A stretch of DNA of 53,773 nt from JAAZHK01 sp964536075 (GTDB lineage Bacteria; Bacillota_I; Bacilli_A; RF39; UBA660): the NCBI GenBank assembly GCA_964536075.1, contig CAZHWO010000001.1, positions 1 to 53,773 on the forward strand, given 5' to 3'. Positions 14,902 to 22,810 of this stretch are shown piece after piece; the first letter of the stretch is position 1; each line of letters starts with the position of its first letter. The position numbers and the translations under genes were made by a program. Under the pieces are notes generated by a model, which saw only the letters and a list, made by a program, of their open reading frames with translations, did no database searches and had not been told where the DNA came from.

Positions 14902-16125
14902 ATGAACATTAAGGAAATTATTTATAAAAAAGAACAGGGACTTTCTCTTTCAAAAGAAGAGCTTGCTTTTGCTTTTAATGGTTATTTATTTGATAAAATT
15001 AATGATGATGAAATGACTCTTTTATTAAAAGCTATATGTCAAAAAGATATGAATGATGAAGAGGTGTTTAATTTAGTTGATATATACGTTAATAGTGGTC
15101 AAAGATTAGATTTGAGCAATATTGAAGGTATTAAGGTTGATAAACACTCAACTGGGGGAGTGGGAGATAAAACGACTTTAATTATTGGTCCTATTGTAGC
15201 AGCGCTTGGTTTAAAATTTATTAAAATGAGTGGTCGAGGATTGGGACATACAGGTGGAACCATTGATAAGTTAGAAAGTATTCCCGGTATTAATATTGCT
15301 TTAAGTGAACAGCAAATTATAAAACAGATTCAGGATGTTGGTATGGTCATAACTTCACAAACAAGTGATTTGGTACCATTAGATGGGAAAACTTATGCTC
15401 TAAGAGATGTGACGGGAACAGTAAAATCAATACCTTTAATAGCTACTTCAGTCATGAGTAAAAAAATCGCCACTGGGACTTCCAATATTGTTATTGATAT
15501 TAAGTTAGGTAATGGGGCTATAATGAATAATCTGGAGGAAGCAACTAGATTATCCGATTTAATAATCAAAATTGGTGAGCGTTATCATTTAAAGGTAAAA
15601 ACTATTATAACCGATATGAATCAACCGTTAGGTGATAATATTGGTAATAGTTTGGAGGTTATTGAAGCAATGGAAACTTTGCAGGGGAAACCGGGTTATT
15701 TAAGGGATCTGTGCATTGAATTAGCTGCCAATATGGTTAGTATGGGTAAAAATATTACCTTAGAACAAGCCAAGAAAGAAGTTATACAGGTTTTGGATAA
15801 TCATCAGGCTTATCAAAAATTTGTTGATTTTGTCCAATATCAGGGTGGTAATTTAGCTAGCGTTAGAGTTAGTGGTATAGTTAAAGAGGTTAAGTCTCCT
15901 AGCGAAGGAATAATCGATAATCTAAGTGCTTTGGAAATGGGAAAATTGGCAGTTAGAATAGGAGCTGGCCGAAAAAACAAGGGCGATACGATTGATTATA
16001 CAGTAGGTATAAAGTTAAAAAAACATGTTGGTGACCATGTTAAAGTGGGTGAAACACTAATGGAATTATATTTAGCTTCAGAAAATATTGTCTTTGATAT
16101 TAATAAAATAGTGATAATAAAATAA
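14902..16125 (+). CDS. pdp: Pyrimidine-nucleoside phosphorylase
   Basis: Splits thymidine, uridine or deoxyuridine with phosphate in pyrimidine salvage. 407 residues (family about 430). Signature region: VDKHSTGGVGDKTTLIIGP, KMSGRGLGHTGGTIDKLES. The phosphate and base binding loop is complete and the C-terminal alpha/beta part (VKSPSEGIIDNLSALEMG) is present. ATG 14902 is chosen for its ggagatg site; an in-frame ATG upstream lies at the promoter. Forms a salvage pair in function with the ThyX and dCMP deaminase genes of this window. Confidence 0.95.
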   Translation: MNIKEIIYKKEQGLSLSKEELAFAFNGYLFDKINDDEMTLLLKAICQKDMNDEEVFNLVDIYVNSGQRLDLSNIEGIKVDKHSTGGVGDKTTLIIGPIVAALGLKFIKMSGRGLGHTGGTIDKLESIPGINIALSEQQIIKQIQDVGMVITSQTSDLVPLDGKTYALRDVTGTVKSIPLIATSVMSKKIATGTSNIVIDIKLGNGAIMNNLEEATRLSDLIIKIGERYHLKVKTIITDMNQPLGDNIGNSLEVIEAMETLQGKPGYLRDLCIELAANMVSMGKNITLEQAKKEVIQVLDNHQAYQKFVDFVQYQGGNLASVRVSGIVKEVKSPSEGIIDNLSALEMGKLAVRIGAGRKNKGDTIDYTVGIKLKKHVGDHVKVGETLMELYLASENIVFDINKIVIIK

Positions 16126-16150
16126 CAAGGTTCCATCCTTGTTATTTTTT
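16120..16150. terminator. Bidirectional terminator between pdp and vanY
   Basis: AAATAACAAGG/CCTTGTTATTT, perfect 11-bp stem, loop TTCCAT, T run on the plus strand. Confidence 0.9.
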
Positions 16151-17038
16151 TCCTTCAATAAATTTAACATAATATTCATCAAAGGTAATGTTATGTTCAT
16201 GAATATAGTTGGCTATTTCTTTACCTACATAGCGGTAATGCCATGATTCATATACATATCCCGTAATAAATTCTTTACCTTTTGGATATCTTAAAATAAA
16301 GCCATATTTATAAGCATTATTTTGCATCCAGGTGAATTCATTGGTTGTTTCAAATTTGTTATAGCTTATTTTACTGTTATCAACGTCAACACTTAATCCA
16401 GTTTGATGTTCTGAATGCCCTGGTCTAGCGGTATCTTTATCGGTAGCTTCCACCCCGTTTTGTTGGACATAGCCATTATAAAGATTTTCTTGTTTAGTAT
16501 AACTACGATAGGTTGACATAGCACGAATAGTATAACCTTCTTCTTTAGCGGTTTTAGCCAATTCTTCAAAGGCTTCTTTAGCATTTTCAACTAGATACAT
16601 TCCGCCAATTGAATAAGTAAGACTGATTTCTTTTAGGTTATTTGGTTTATAATCTTTAGGTAATTTTATATATTTATTGGCAATAACATAGATAGTATCT
16701 AAGTAAGGGCTCTCTTTAATATTGGAATATAATGGTTGATCAATGCCAATGTTAACATAGGTAATAATATTTTCTAACGTTTCATTCGGACGAGCTTCTT
16801 TATAGACGATATAACGATCTAAATAATTTTTATTAAAATAGTCTAGTTTTTGATTAATGCTATTTAATTTTAGCAACTTTTCTTCTTCAGGACTTAATTC
16901 TTTAACTTCTTCTTTGGGTTCTTGTATATTTTCTTTTTCTGGCTTTAATTCTTCGACCTTTTTCTTAGTTCCTTGCCAAAGAAAAAAAAGACTCCCCAGC
17001 ATAAAGATAGTAATAACTACTTTTAAAAAAGTTTTCAT
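16142..17038 (-). CDS. VanY-type D-alanyl-D-alanine carboxypeptidase (peptidase M15B)
   Basis: 298 residues, exported and membrane anchored by an N-terminal hydrophobic segment (VVITIFMLGSLFFLWQG), followed by a Lys/Glu-rich linker and the M15B metallopeptidase domain. Zinc and catalytic motifs: MSTYRSYTKQENLYNGYV, GHSEHQTGLSVDVD and ESWHYRYVG. It trims the terminal D-Ala from peptidoglycan stems. Expressed on the minus strand from an extended -10 promoter at 17076-17084, divergent from dacF. Vancomycin resistance is not implied. Confidence 0.94.
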   Translation of the reverse strand: MKTFLKVVITIFMLGSLFFLWQGTKKKVEELKPEKENIQEPKEEVKELSPEEEKLLKLNSINQKLDYFNKNYLDRYIVYKEARPNETLENIITYVNIGIDQPLYSNIKESPYLDTIYVIANKYIKLPKDYKPNNLKEISLTYSIGGMYLVENAKEAFEELAKTAKEEGYTIRAMSTYRSYTKQENLYNGYVQQNGVEATDKDTARPGHSEHQTGLSVDVDNSKISYNKFETTNEFTWMQNNAYKYGFILRYPKGKEFITGYVYESWHYRYVGKEIANYIHEHNITFDEYYVKFIEGKK

Positions 17039-17075
17039 AAAGTACCTCCCTCTAATGTTATGTCTTGATATGGTA

Positions 17076-17084
17076 ATTATATCA
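17076..17084 (-). promoter_or_regulatory. Extended -10 promoter of the vanY-type gene
   Basis: TGATATAAT on the minus strand. Confidence 0.55.
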
Positions 17085-17140
17085 AAAAAAAGATAATAAT
17101 GCTAATGATAATCGCATATTTATTACTAGGGTGGTTTAGT

Positions 17141-18289
17141 TTGAAAAAAATAATAATATTTCTTACATTATTGGTGATATTAATACCTCTTAAAGTTAAG
17201 GGAGCAGAATTAATTGTTAATGCTAGAAGTGGGATCTTAATTGAGACTAGTAGTGGCCAAATTATTTTCGAGAAAAATAGCAATGAAAAACTTAGTGTAG
17301 CATCAATGACGAAAATGGTGGCACAGGTTCTGATTCTAGAGAATATTGAATCAGGTAATTTAAAATGGGAAGAAAAAATTAAGGTAAGTGAAAATGCTGC
17401 TAACATGGGGGGATCACAGATATGGTTGCAACCGGGTGAAATAATGACCGTTAGGGATTTATTTAAAGGAATATCCATGGCTAGTGCTAATGATGCCACA
17501 GTAGCTTTAGCTGAAAGAATTGCCGGAACTGAAGAAAAATTTGTTGCGATGATGAATGATAAGGTCAAAGAACTTGGACTTACTAATACTAATTTTGTTA
17601 ATCCAACAGGATTAGATGAGGATAATCACTATTCAACAGCTTATGATTTAGCCATTATAGGCAGAGAATTATTAAAGCATGAACAAATATTGAATTTTTC
17701 TTCAGTTTATGAAGATTATTTAAGACAGGATACAGATAATAAATTTTGGCTTGTCAATACTAATAAACTAATTCGTTTTTATGAAGGGGCTGATGGATTA
17801 AAGACTGGGTTTACTGATGCTGCGATGTATTGTATGGCGGTAACAGCTAAGAGAGATAATATGCGTTTGTTAGCTATAGTTTTGGGGGAACCGACGGGAA
17901 CAATAAGAAATAATGAGACAACCGGCTTAATGGATTATGGTTTCAACCTATATACTGTTGATGGTTTGAATAGAAAAAATGAAATTATTAAAGAAATTAA
18001 ATTAGATAAAGCTAGTATTGATAAAGTAGGGATTATGCTTTTAGAAGATGTGTCAATCTTAAGAGAAAAAGCGGCGGAAAAAATAAATTACCAAACTGAA
18101 TTAAAATTGGATTCTTTCAATATTCCGGTAAAAAAAGGTGATGTAGTAGGTAAATTAGTCATTAAAAATGGTGATACAATACTTCAAGAGGTTCCGGTAA
18201 CAGTAACAGAAGATGTTAACTCAGCTACTTTTTTAAACCTCTTCTTTAAAAATATGCGTAATATTATTGTTGGGCAGATTAATATTTAA
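17141..18289 (+). CDS. dacF: D-alanyl-D-alanine carboxypeptidase DacF (penicillin-binding protein)
   Basis: Serine carboxypeptidase acting on spore or vegetative peptidoglycan. From the TTG start (AGGGTGG site 7 bases upstream) the protein has 382 residues with a signal peptide (MKKIIIFLTLLVILIPLKVK G). Active-site motifs: S55-M-T-K58, SAND, KTGFT. The C-terminal beta domain is present; an amphipathic end (ATFLNLFFKNMRNIIVG) fits membrane attachment. In B. subtilis dacF precedes spoIIAA-spoIIAB-sigF and is read by SigF/SigG; the same neighbourhood is kept here with one extra gene inserted. Confidence 0.94.
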   Translation: MKKIIIFLTLLVILIPLKVKGAELIVNARSGILIETSSGQIIFEKNSNEKLSVASMTKMVAQVLILENIESGNLKWEEKIKVSENAANMGGSQIWLQPGEIMTVRDLFKGISMASANDATVALAERIAGTEEKFVAMMNDKVKELGLTNTNFVNPTGLDEDNHYSTAYDLAIIGRELLKHEQILNFSSVYEDYLRQDTDNKFWLVNTNKLIRFYEGADGLKTGFTDAAMYCMAVTAKRDNMRLLAIVLGEPTGTIRNNETTGLMDYGFNLYTVDGLNRKNEIIKEIKLDKASIDKVGIMLLEDVSILREKAAEKINYQTELKLDSFNIPVKKGDVVGKLVIKNGDTILQEVPVTVTEDVNSATFLNLFFKNMRNIIVGQINI

Positions 18290-18354
18290 AATTATGATCA
18301 AAAAATTTAGGTGTAAAAGAAAAATAAAGTAATAATACTATTGAGGTGATCTAC

Positions 18355-19479
18355 TTGAAAAGACTCATTGTATTGTTACTTTTTTTATTTTGGCCTTTAA
18401 GAATAGAAGCGTTGGTAAAATATCGCTTATATCAGGAAGAAAAGATATATAGTAATGATTATTATATTGAGGGAGAAAATGATGCTAGCTTTCCCAATAA
18501 GAGTGCTGTTTATACTACGGAAACTAGTGATTGGTTAGAAGAGATACCAGGCTTAAAGATGAATCGGATTATTCAATCAAAAACCGAAAAGGTAAATAAA
18601 GAACAAGTTAGGTATATTCGTCTTTATAATATAAAAGCTGATATCATCCGTTTTCGTCTTAGTAGCATAGAAGTTTATCTTAACGGAATTAGGACAGGTA
18701 TTAATCTGTCGGCAAGCAATTTTCCGCAGGAAATATATGACAATATTCCAGGTTATAATGATAATGATATAAAAAGAACCCTTTTCCAATATCAATTAAA
18801 ATTTATCTTAATTGATTTAAAAGAGTTATATAATTACCAAGACGTTAGCTTAAAACTTTCTTTTAATGGAATCGAAAATGAACATTATTATTTTGAGATA
18901 TTAGTTAATGATAGTGGGAAAAAAGAAGATGTCGTTTTTACTAAAGTAGTTGATGAAAATCTTAATGGCAGTTATGAGTTATGTCTAGATTTAGATCAGG
19001 ATTTTACTGAACAAATTTATTACCAAGATCTCTATAGGTATACAGATATAAAATATAAATATTATAGGTTACAAAGGAATTATTTAGATGGTTATTATGT
19101 TGATGTAATCCCCGGCTATTTAAAAGATGAAAATGATTATTTAGAAATAGAAGAAACAACTAACTTGTCTAATGAAATAGATGATAATCAGGAAAGGAAT
19201 CTAAATCCTATTAATAATAATGATACTTTTAAAGAAAATATTTCATCTATATTCTCCCAAAATAATGAAGAGCAAACCGCCAAAGGTCAATTAATTAAAG
19301 AAAGTAATGAATTAGTCCCGCTAAAAATAGCTAAGCAAAAAAATGATACCCATATTAAAGAAAAATTCCCTTTTAAAAGGTTATTACTCATTATTCCTTT
19401 TATAATTGGGACTTTAGTAATTAAAATTGTCGAACGAAAAAATAATAAGGTTTTGTCGAATCAGTATAAAAATAAATAA
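18355..19479 (+). CDS. Unknown exported membrane-anchored protein between dacF and spoIIAA
   Basis: 374 residues, not recognised. Start TTG 18355 chosen for the gaggtgat site. An N-terminal signal sequence (LIVLLLFLFWPLRIEALV) is followed by about 300 extracytoplasmic residues rich in Tyr, Asn and Asp with predicted beta character, then a charged linker and a C-terminal membrane helix (LLLIIPFIIGTLVIKIVERK) with a short Lys-rich cytoplasmic tail. This is a type I membrane topology. It lies exactly where dacF and spoIIAA usually adjoin, and its last codons carry two Spo0A boxes. A role in sporulation is inferred from position only. Confidence 0.82.
   Translation: MKRLIVLLLFLFWPLRIEALVKYRLYQEEKIYSNDYYIEGENDASFPNKSAVYTTETSDWLEEIPGLKMNRIIQSKTEKVNKEQVRYIRLYNIKADIIRFRLSSIEVYLNGIRTGINLSASNFPQEIYDNIPGYNDNDIKRTLFQYQLKFILIDLKELYNYQDVSLKLSFNGIENEHYYFEILVNDSGKKEDVVFTKVVDENLNGSYELCLDLDQDFTEQIYYQDLYRYTDIKYKYYRLQRNYLDGYYVDVIPGYLKDENDYLEIEETTNLSNEIDDNQERNLNPINNNDTFKENISSIFSQNNEEQTAKGQLIKESNELVPLKIAKQKNDTHIKEKFPFKRLLLIIPFIIGTLVIKIVERKNNKVLSNQYKNK
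19428..19460 (+). promoter_or_regulatory. Two Spo0A boxes upstream of spoIIAA
   Basis: TGTCGAA at 19428-19434 and again at 19454-19460, both exact 0A boxes on the same strand, 26 bases apart and inside the 3' end of the upstream gene. In B. subtilis the spoIIA operon is activated by Spo0A, so the location is meaningful. No clear sigma-H or sigma-A hexamers are resolved between them and spoIIAA. Confidence 0.68.
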
Positions 19480-19513
19480 AATAGTTCTATATTTATTTAA
19501 CGAGGTGAATTTA

Positions 19514-19846
19514 GTGTTAAAAATAAATATGGAATTTCGTAAAGGGGTTTTATTTTTACGACTTATTGGTGATCTTAATCACCATTCTTATAAATATTTA
19601 AAAACAGAAACAGACAATCTAATAAATAATGTGGGTATTAAATATATGATTATTAATTTAGCAGAGATCAATAGTATTGATAATTTCGGTTTGCGACTAC
19701 TGGCTCGTCTTTACGATGATATTACTAATAATCAAGGAACTTTTATTATTTGTGGAGATAATCAGAAAATAAATAAACAGAAATTAGTTAAAATAGGTTA
19801 TTACAACATTTCAGAACTAAGGGCTCTAAAAATGGTCAATATATGA
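19514..19846 (+). CDS. spoIIAA: SpoIIAA-like anti-sigma-F antagonist lacking the phosphorylated Ser
   Basis: STAS-domain protein, 110 residues from GTG 19514 (gaggtg site). Aligns end to end with B. subtilis SpoIIAA: RLIGDLNHH for RLTGELDHH and YMIINLAEINSIDN for HIVLNLEDLSFMDS. The phosphorylation site MDSSG reads IDNFG here: Ser58 is Asn57 and the next Ser is Phe58, so SpoIIAB-type phosphorylation at this site is impossible. Ten bases later sigF begins; the spoIIAB gene that normally lies between is absent. Family membership is firm, the regulatory role is not. Confidence 0.87.
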   Translation: MLKINMEFRKGVLFLRLIGDLNHHSYKYLKTETDNLINNVGIKYMIINLAEINSIDNFGLRLLARLYDDITNNQGTFIICGDNQKINKQKLVKIGYYNISELRALKMVNI

Positions 19847-19855
19847 GGAGATATT

Positions 19856-20509
19856 ATGGCAAAGGATATGGATTTCGTATTAAAATATGAAAATTTAGTA
19901 TACGCAATTATAAAGAAGATGGGTAATTACAATGATTTTGATGATTTATATCAGGTAGGAATGATGGGTTTAATCAATGCTTATAAGAATTTTGATGATA
20001 GTTATAATGTTAAGTTTTCTACATATGCATATATTTATATTGTTGGTGAAATAAAAAAATACATAAGAGAAAATAAAAATTTAAGGATTAATCAAGAAAC
20101 GTTAAGATTAAAAGCTTCCATTAATAAAGCTAATGATCTTCTTACGCAAAAATTAATGCGGAAACCAACCAGCACGGAATTATCGTCATTTTTAGGAATA
20201 GGCGAACAGCAAATAGAGGAAATTTTAGGATTAACGCAGTACACTAAGAGTTTGGATTATTTATTAGAAGATGATATTTGTTTATATGATTTTGTTAAAC
20301 ATGAAGAAAAGGGTTATAGTGGTGAAATTTTAGACTTAAAAAATGAATTAAAAATCTTAAGCGATCGTGAAAAGTTTTTACTTAGAGAAAGATATTTTAA
20401 CGATACAACCCAAAGTGATTTATCAAAACGATTAGGTATAAGTCAAGTCCAAGTTTCACGTGAGGAAAAAAGATTACTATCTGAATTAAGAACTAAGCTA
20501 ACAGCTTAG
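19856..20509 (+). CDS. sigF: Sporulation sigma factor, SigF type
   Basis: 217-residue sigma-70 family factor directing forespore transcription. Region 2: DFDDLYQVGMMGLINAYKNF, FSTYAYIYIVGEIKKYIREN; region 4: LSDREKFLLRERYF and GISQVQVSREEKRLL, the latter close to SQVQVSRLEKK of SigF/SigG. Shorter than B. subtilis SigF (255). Neighbours dacF, spoIIAA and spoVAC-AD-AE favour SigF over SigG. It ends in a terminator whose stem contains the stop codon, so spoVAC is a separate unit. Regulation must differ from B. subtilis because spoIIAB is missing from the operon. Confidence 0.9.
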   Translation: MAKDMDFVLKYENLVYAIIKKMGNYNDFDDLYQVGMMGLINAYKNFDDSYNVKFSTYAYIYIVGEIKKYIRENKNLRINQETLRLKASINKANDLLTQKLMRKPTSTELSSFLGIGEQQIEEILGLTQYTKSLDYLLEDDICLYDFVKHEEKGYSGEILDLKNELKILSDREKFLLRERYFNDTTQSDLSKRLGISQVQVSREEKRLLSELRTKLTA

Positions 20510-20516
20510 TTTTTTA
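20491..20516 (+). terminator. sigF terminator
   Basis: ACTAAGCT/AGCTTAGT stem, loop AAC, then TTTTTT; the stop codon lies in the stem. Confidence 0.85.
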
Positions 20517-20546
20517 TGTATTTTTTCTAATTATTAAGACATAATA
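20517..20546 (+). promoter_or_regulatory. SigG/SigF-type forespore promoter of spoVAC
   Basis: TGTATT, 17-base spacer, CATAATA, close to the SigG consensus (GHATR, 17-18, CATNMTA). It follows the sigF terminator and fits known forespore expression of spoVA genes. Confidence 0.6.
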
Positions 20547-20563
20547 AGACTGGTGAAACAGAA

Positions 20564-21004
20564 ATGAATAAAAAACAATATCAAGAATTAGTAAAAAACC
20601 ATCAGCCTAAAGAAACCCGTTGGCAAAATGCATTAGTAGCCTTTGTTATTGGGGGAATTATCGGGATGATTGGTCAATTTTTAATTGAGGCTTATGGTAA
20701 TTTATTCAGTATATCGAATAAAGATGCTGCTGTTTTTATGATTATTACCTTAGTCTTTCTAGCTTGTTTATTTACAGCCTTTGGTTTTTTTGATAAGTGG
20801 GTAACTTTTGCCAAAGCTGGTTTAATTATTCCCATTACAGGTTTTGCTCATTCTATGATGAGTGCGGGAATTGAATATCGCAAAGAAGGACCTATATATG
20901 GGATTGGTAGTAATGTTTTTAAACTGGCCGGATCAGTTATTCTTTATGGTGTTGTATCAGCTTGGACCTTTGGGGTAATTAGATTATTAATAATGGGGGG
21001 ATAG
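20564..21004 (+). CDS. spoVAC: Stage V sporulation protein AC
   Basis: 146-residue inner spore membrane protein with about four membrane segments, part of the SpoVA channel that moves dipicolinic acid into and out of the spore; in B. subtilis SpoVAC acts as a mechanosensitive channel. Typical pattern: YQELVKNHQPKETRWQNALV then FVIGGIIGMIGQ and PITGFAHSMMSAGIEYRKEG. It starts a three-gene unit, spoVAC-AD-AE, separated from spoVAD by a single base. SpoVAA, AB and AF are not here. Confidence 0.95.
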   Translation: MNKKQYQELVKNHQPKETRWQNALVAFVIGGIIGMIGQFLIEAYGNLFSISNKDAAVFMIITLVFLACLFTAFGFFDKWVTFAKAGLIIPITGFAHSMMSAGIEYRKEGPIYGIGSNVFKLAGSVILYGVVSAWTFGVIRLLIMGG

Positions 21005-21005
21005 T

Positions 21006-22001
21006 ATGACATTCAAATATAAAAATGTTTATTTAGGTGATACCGCTACTTTTGCTGGTCCATATGAAGCTAAAGGTCCATTAGGTAAAGAATTTGATAA
21101 AACAACTAAGGATTTATATGTGGGAGAAAAAACATGGGAGAAAGCGGAGATTAAACTAAGTAGGCATAGCATTGATATTCTATTAAAGAAGATAAGTAAA
21201 ACAAAGAGTGAAATTAATTTAATAATTGCTGGGGATTTATTAAACCAATTATCATCATCGTCTTATGCTCTCAAAGAGTTGAATATTCCTTTTTTAGGTA
21301 TTTATAGCGCTTGTGCTACTAGTATGGAAGGTATTATTATTGCTTCGACAATGATTGATGGTGGAAAAGTAGAGAATGTTATTATTACGACTAGTTCGCA
21401 TAATATGTCTAGTGAAAAACAATTCCGTAATCCTACAGAATATGGAGCTCCGAAGCCAGGATCAGCTACTTTTACAGCTACTGGAGGGGCTAGCTTATAT
21501 CTATCGAAAGAGAAAACAGATATTAAAGTTGAGTCATCAACTATTGGACGAATTGTTGATTTAGGAATGAAAGATCCCAATAATATGGGAGCAGTTATGG
21601 CTCCAGCAGCGGCTGATACTATTTATCGTCATTTAAAAGACTTAAATCGTGAAGCATCTTATTATGATTTAATTTTAACAGGTGATTTAGGTATTTATGG
21701 TAAAGGAATACTTATTGACTATATGCATCAAGAATATAATATCGATCTAGAAAATAATTATAATGATTGTGGGACCATGTTATATGACCTCAATAATCAA
21801 AAAGAAGTCTTAGCTGGTGGTAGTGGTCCGGTTTGTAGTGCTTTAGTTGTTTACAGTCGAATTTTTAATATGATGAAAAAAAAAGAACTTAAAAAAGTTC
21901 TTATAGTAACAACGGGGGCGTTATTTTCTCCAACTATTATTTATCAGCACGAAAATATTTTAGGTATAAGTCATGCTGTTAGTTTGGAGGTTGTAGGATG
22001 A
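21006..22001 (+). CDS. spoVAD: Stage V sporulation protein AD
   Basis: 331-residue soluble protein of thiolase fold that binds dipicolinic acid in the SpoVA complex. Recognised by FKYKNVYLGDTATFAGPYEA, the Cys-containing GIYSACATSMEGIII, FTATGGAS and the GSGPVCSALV segment. Length agrees with B. subtilis SpoVAD (338). Stop and next start overlap (ATGA), so translation is coupled to spoVAE. A TTCGACA inside the coding sequence is treated as chance. Confidence 0.95.
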   Translation: MTFKYKNVYLGDTATFAGPYEAKGPLGKEFDKTTKDLYVGEKTWEKAEIKLSRHSIDILLKKISKTKSEINLIIAGDLLNQLSSSSYALKELNIPFLGIYSACATSMEGIIIASTMIDGGKVENVIITTSSHNMSSEKQFRNPTEYGAPKPGSATFTATGGASLYLSKEKTDIKVESSTIGRIVDLGMKDPNNMGAVMAPAAADTIYRHLKDLNREASYYDLILTGDLGIYGKGILIDYMHQEYNIDLENNYNDCGTMLYDLNNQKEVLAGGSGPVCSALVVYSRIFNMMKKKELKKVLIVTTGALFSPTIIYQHENILGISHAVSLEVVG

Positions 22002-22348
22002 TTTATTTATATTCTTTCTTATTTGCTGGCTTTGTTTCCTTAATTGGTCAACTTATCTTAGATAATACCAAATTAACAGCCGGGCATATTACCAGTATCT
22101 TTGTGATTGTGGGTTCCTTTTTAGATGTCTTTGATATTTACGATAAGATTGTACTATATGTTGGCGGAGGAGCTTTAGTACCCATTACTTCTTTTGGTCA
22201 TTTATTAATTCATGGAGCTTTAGAAAAAGCGGCAGATTTTGGAGTAATAGGAATTGTTATGGGAATGTTTGATTTAACAGCTTCAGGTATTTCTTCGGCT
22301 ATCATTTTTACTTTCTTCTTATGTTTATTCTTCCGCCCTAAAAATTAG
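21998..22348 (+). CDS. spoVAE: Stage V sporulation protein AE (AEb type)
   Basis: 116-residue membrane protein with three to four helices, the third conserved part of the DPA channel. Conserved stretches: FAGFVSLIGQLILDNTKLT, GGGALVPITSFGHLLIHG and GIVMGMFDLTASGISSAI. It overlaps spoVAD by 4 bases and its end overlaps the convergent RNHCP gene by 4 bases. Confidence 0.93.
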   Translation: MIYLYSFLFAGFVSLIGQLILDNTKLTAGHITSIFVIVGSFLDVFDIYDKIVLYVGGGALVPITSFGHLLIHGALEKAADFGVIGIVMGMFDLTASGISSAIIFTFFLCLFFRPKN

Positions 22349-22653
22349 TTACATTCGACATTAGATAATTGAATAATTAAATCCATATCATCATCGGTGG
22401 CGATGATGTTTTTATGTCTTTGATGACATTTAGTGCACTGAAATATTATTTTATAAGTATCTTTAAATTTTTCTAAACCAATAGGTTTTAATAGACCAAG
22501 ACAATTGTTCTTTCGATCTCCTGGTGAGATATCGACATGTTTAGAATGTAAACAGTAATTACAATGGTCACGAGCAGTATAATTTAAAGGTTCTATCTTT
22601 TTGTGACAATGTTCACATACAAATCCTTCATCTAGCATATTAAATTGTTTCAT
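22345..22653 (-). CDS. RNHCP-domain zinc-ribbon protein
   Basis: 102 residues with two CxxC zinc ribbons (CEHCHKKI and CTKCHQRH) around the RNHCP core, here ARDHCNYCLHSKHVDISPGD. Small RNHCP proteins are widespread in Gram-positive bacteria, have no settled role and are probably nucleic-acid binding. The start has a ggtgataaa site. Single gene on the minus strand, convergent with spoVAE, no terminator visible between the two. Confidence 0.85.
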   Translation of the reverse strand: MKQFNMLDEGFVCEHCHKKIEPLNYTARDHCNYCLHSKHVDISPGDRKNNCLGLLKPIGLEKFKDTYKIIFQCTKCHQRHKNIIATDDDMDLIIQLSNVECN

Positions 22654-22729
22654 TTTATCACCAGATAAATTATAACATTTTTATCGATATTTAAAAAGAT
22701 AAAGATTGTTGAAGCTTTTTTCTTTATTA

Positions 22730-22738
22730 TGATATAAT
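22730..22738 (+). promoter_or_regulatory. Extended -10 promoter of the scpA operon
   Basis: TGATATAAT, 72 bases upstream of scpA. Confidence 0.55.
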
Positions 22739-22810
22739 ATTTATATAAGTTAAACAGTAAATAAACCATAGCATAATTAATATAATTATTACTGGATAGG
22801 TGGGATATAC

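Noticed and set aside
21337..21343. TTCGACA (Spo0A-box match) inside spoVAD
   Set aside because: Within conserved coding sequence and far from any start; single 7-base matches are expected by chance in 54 kb.
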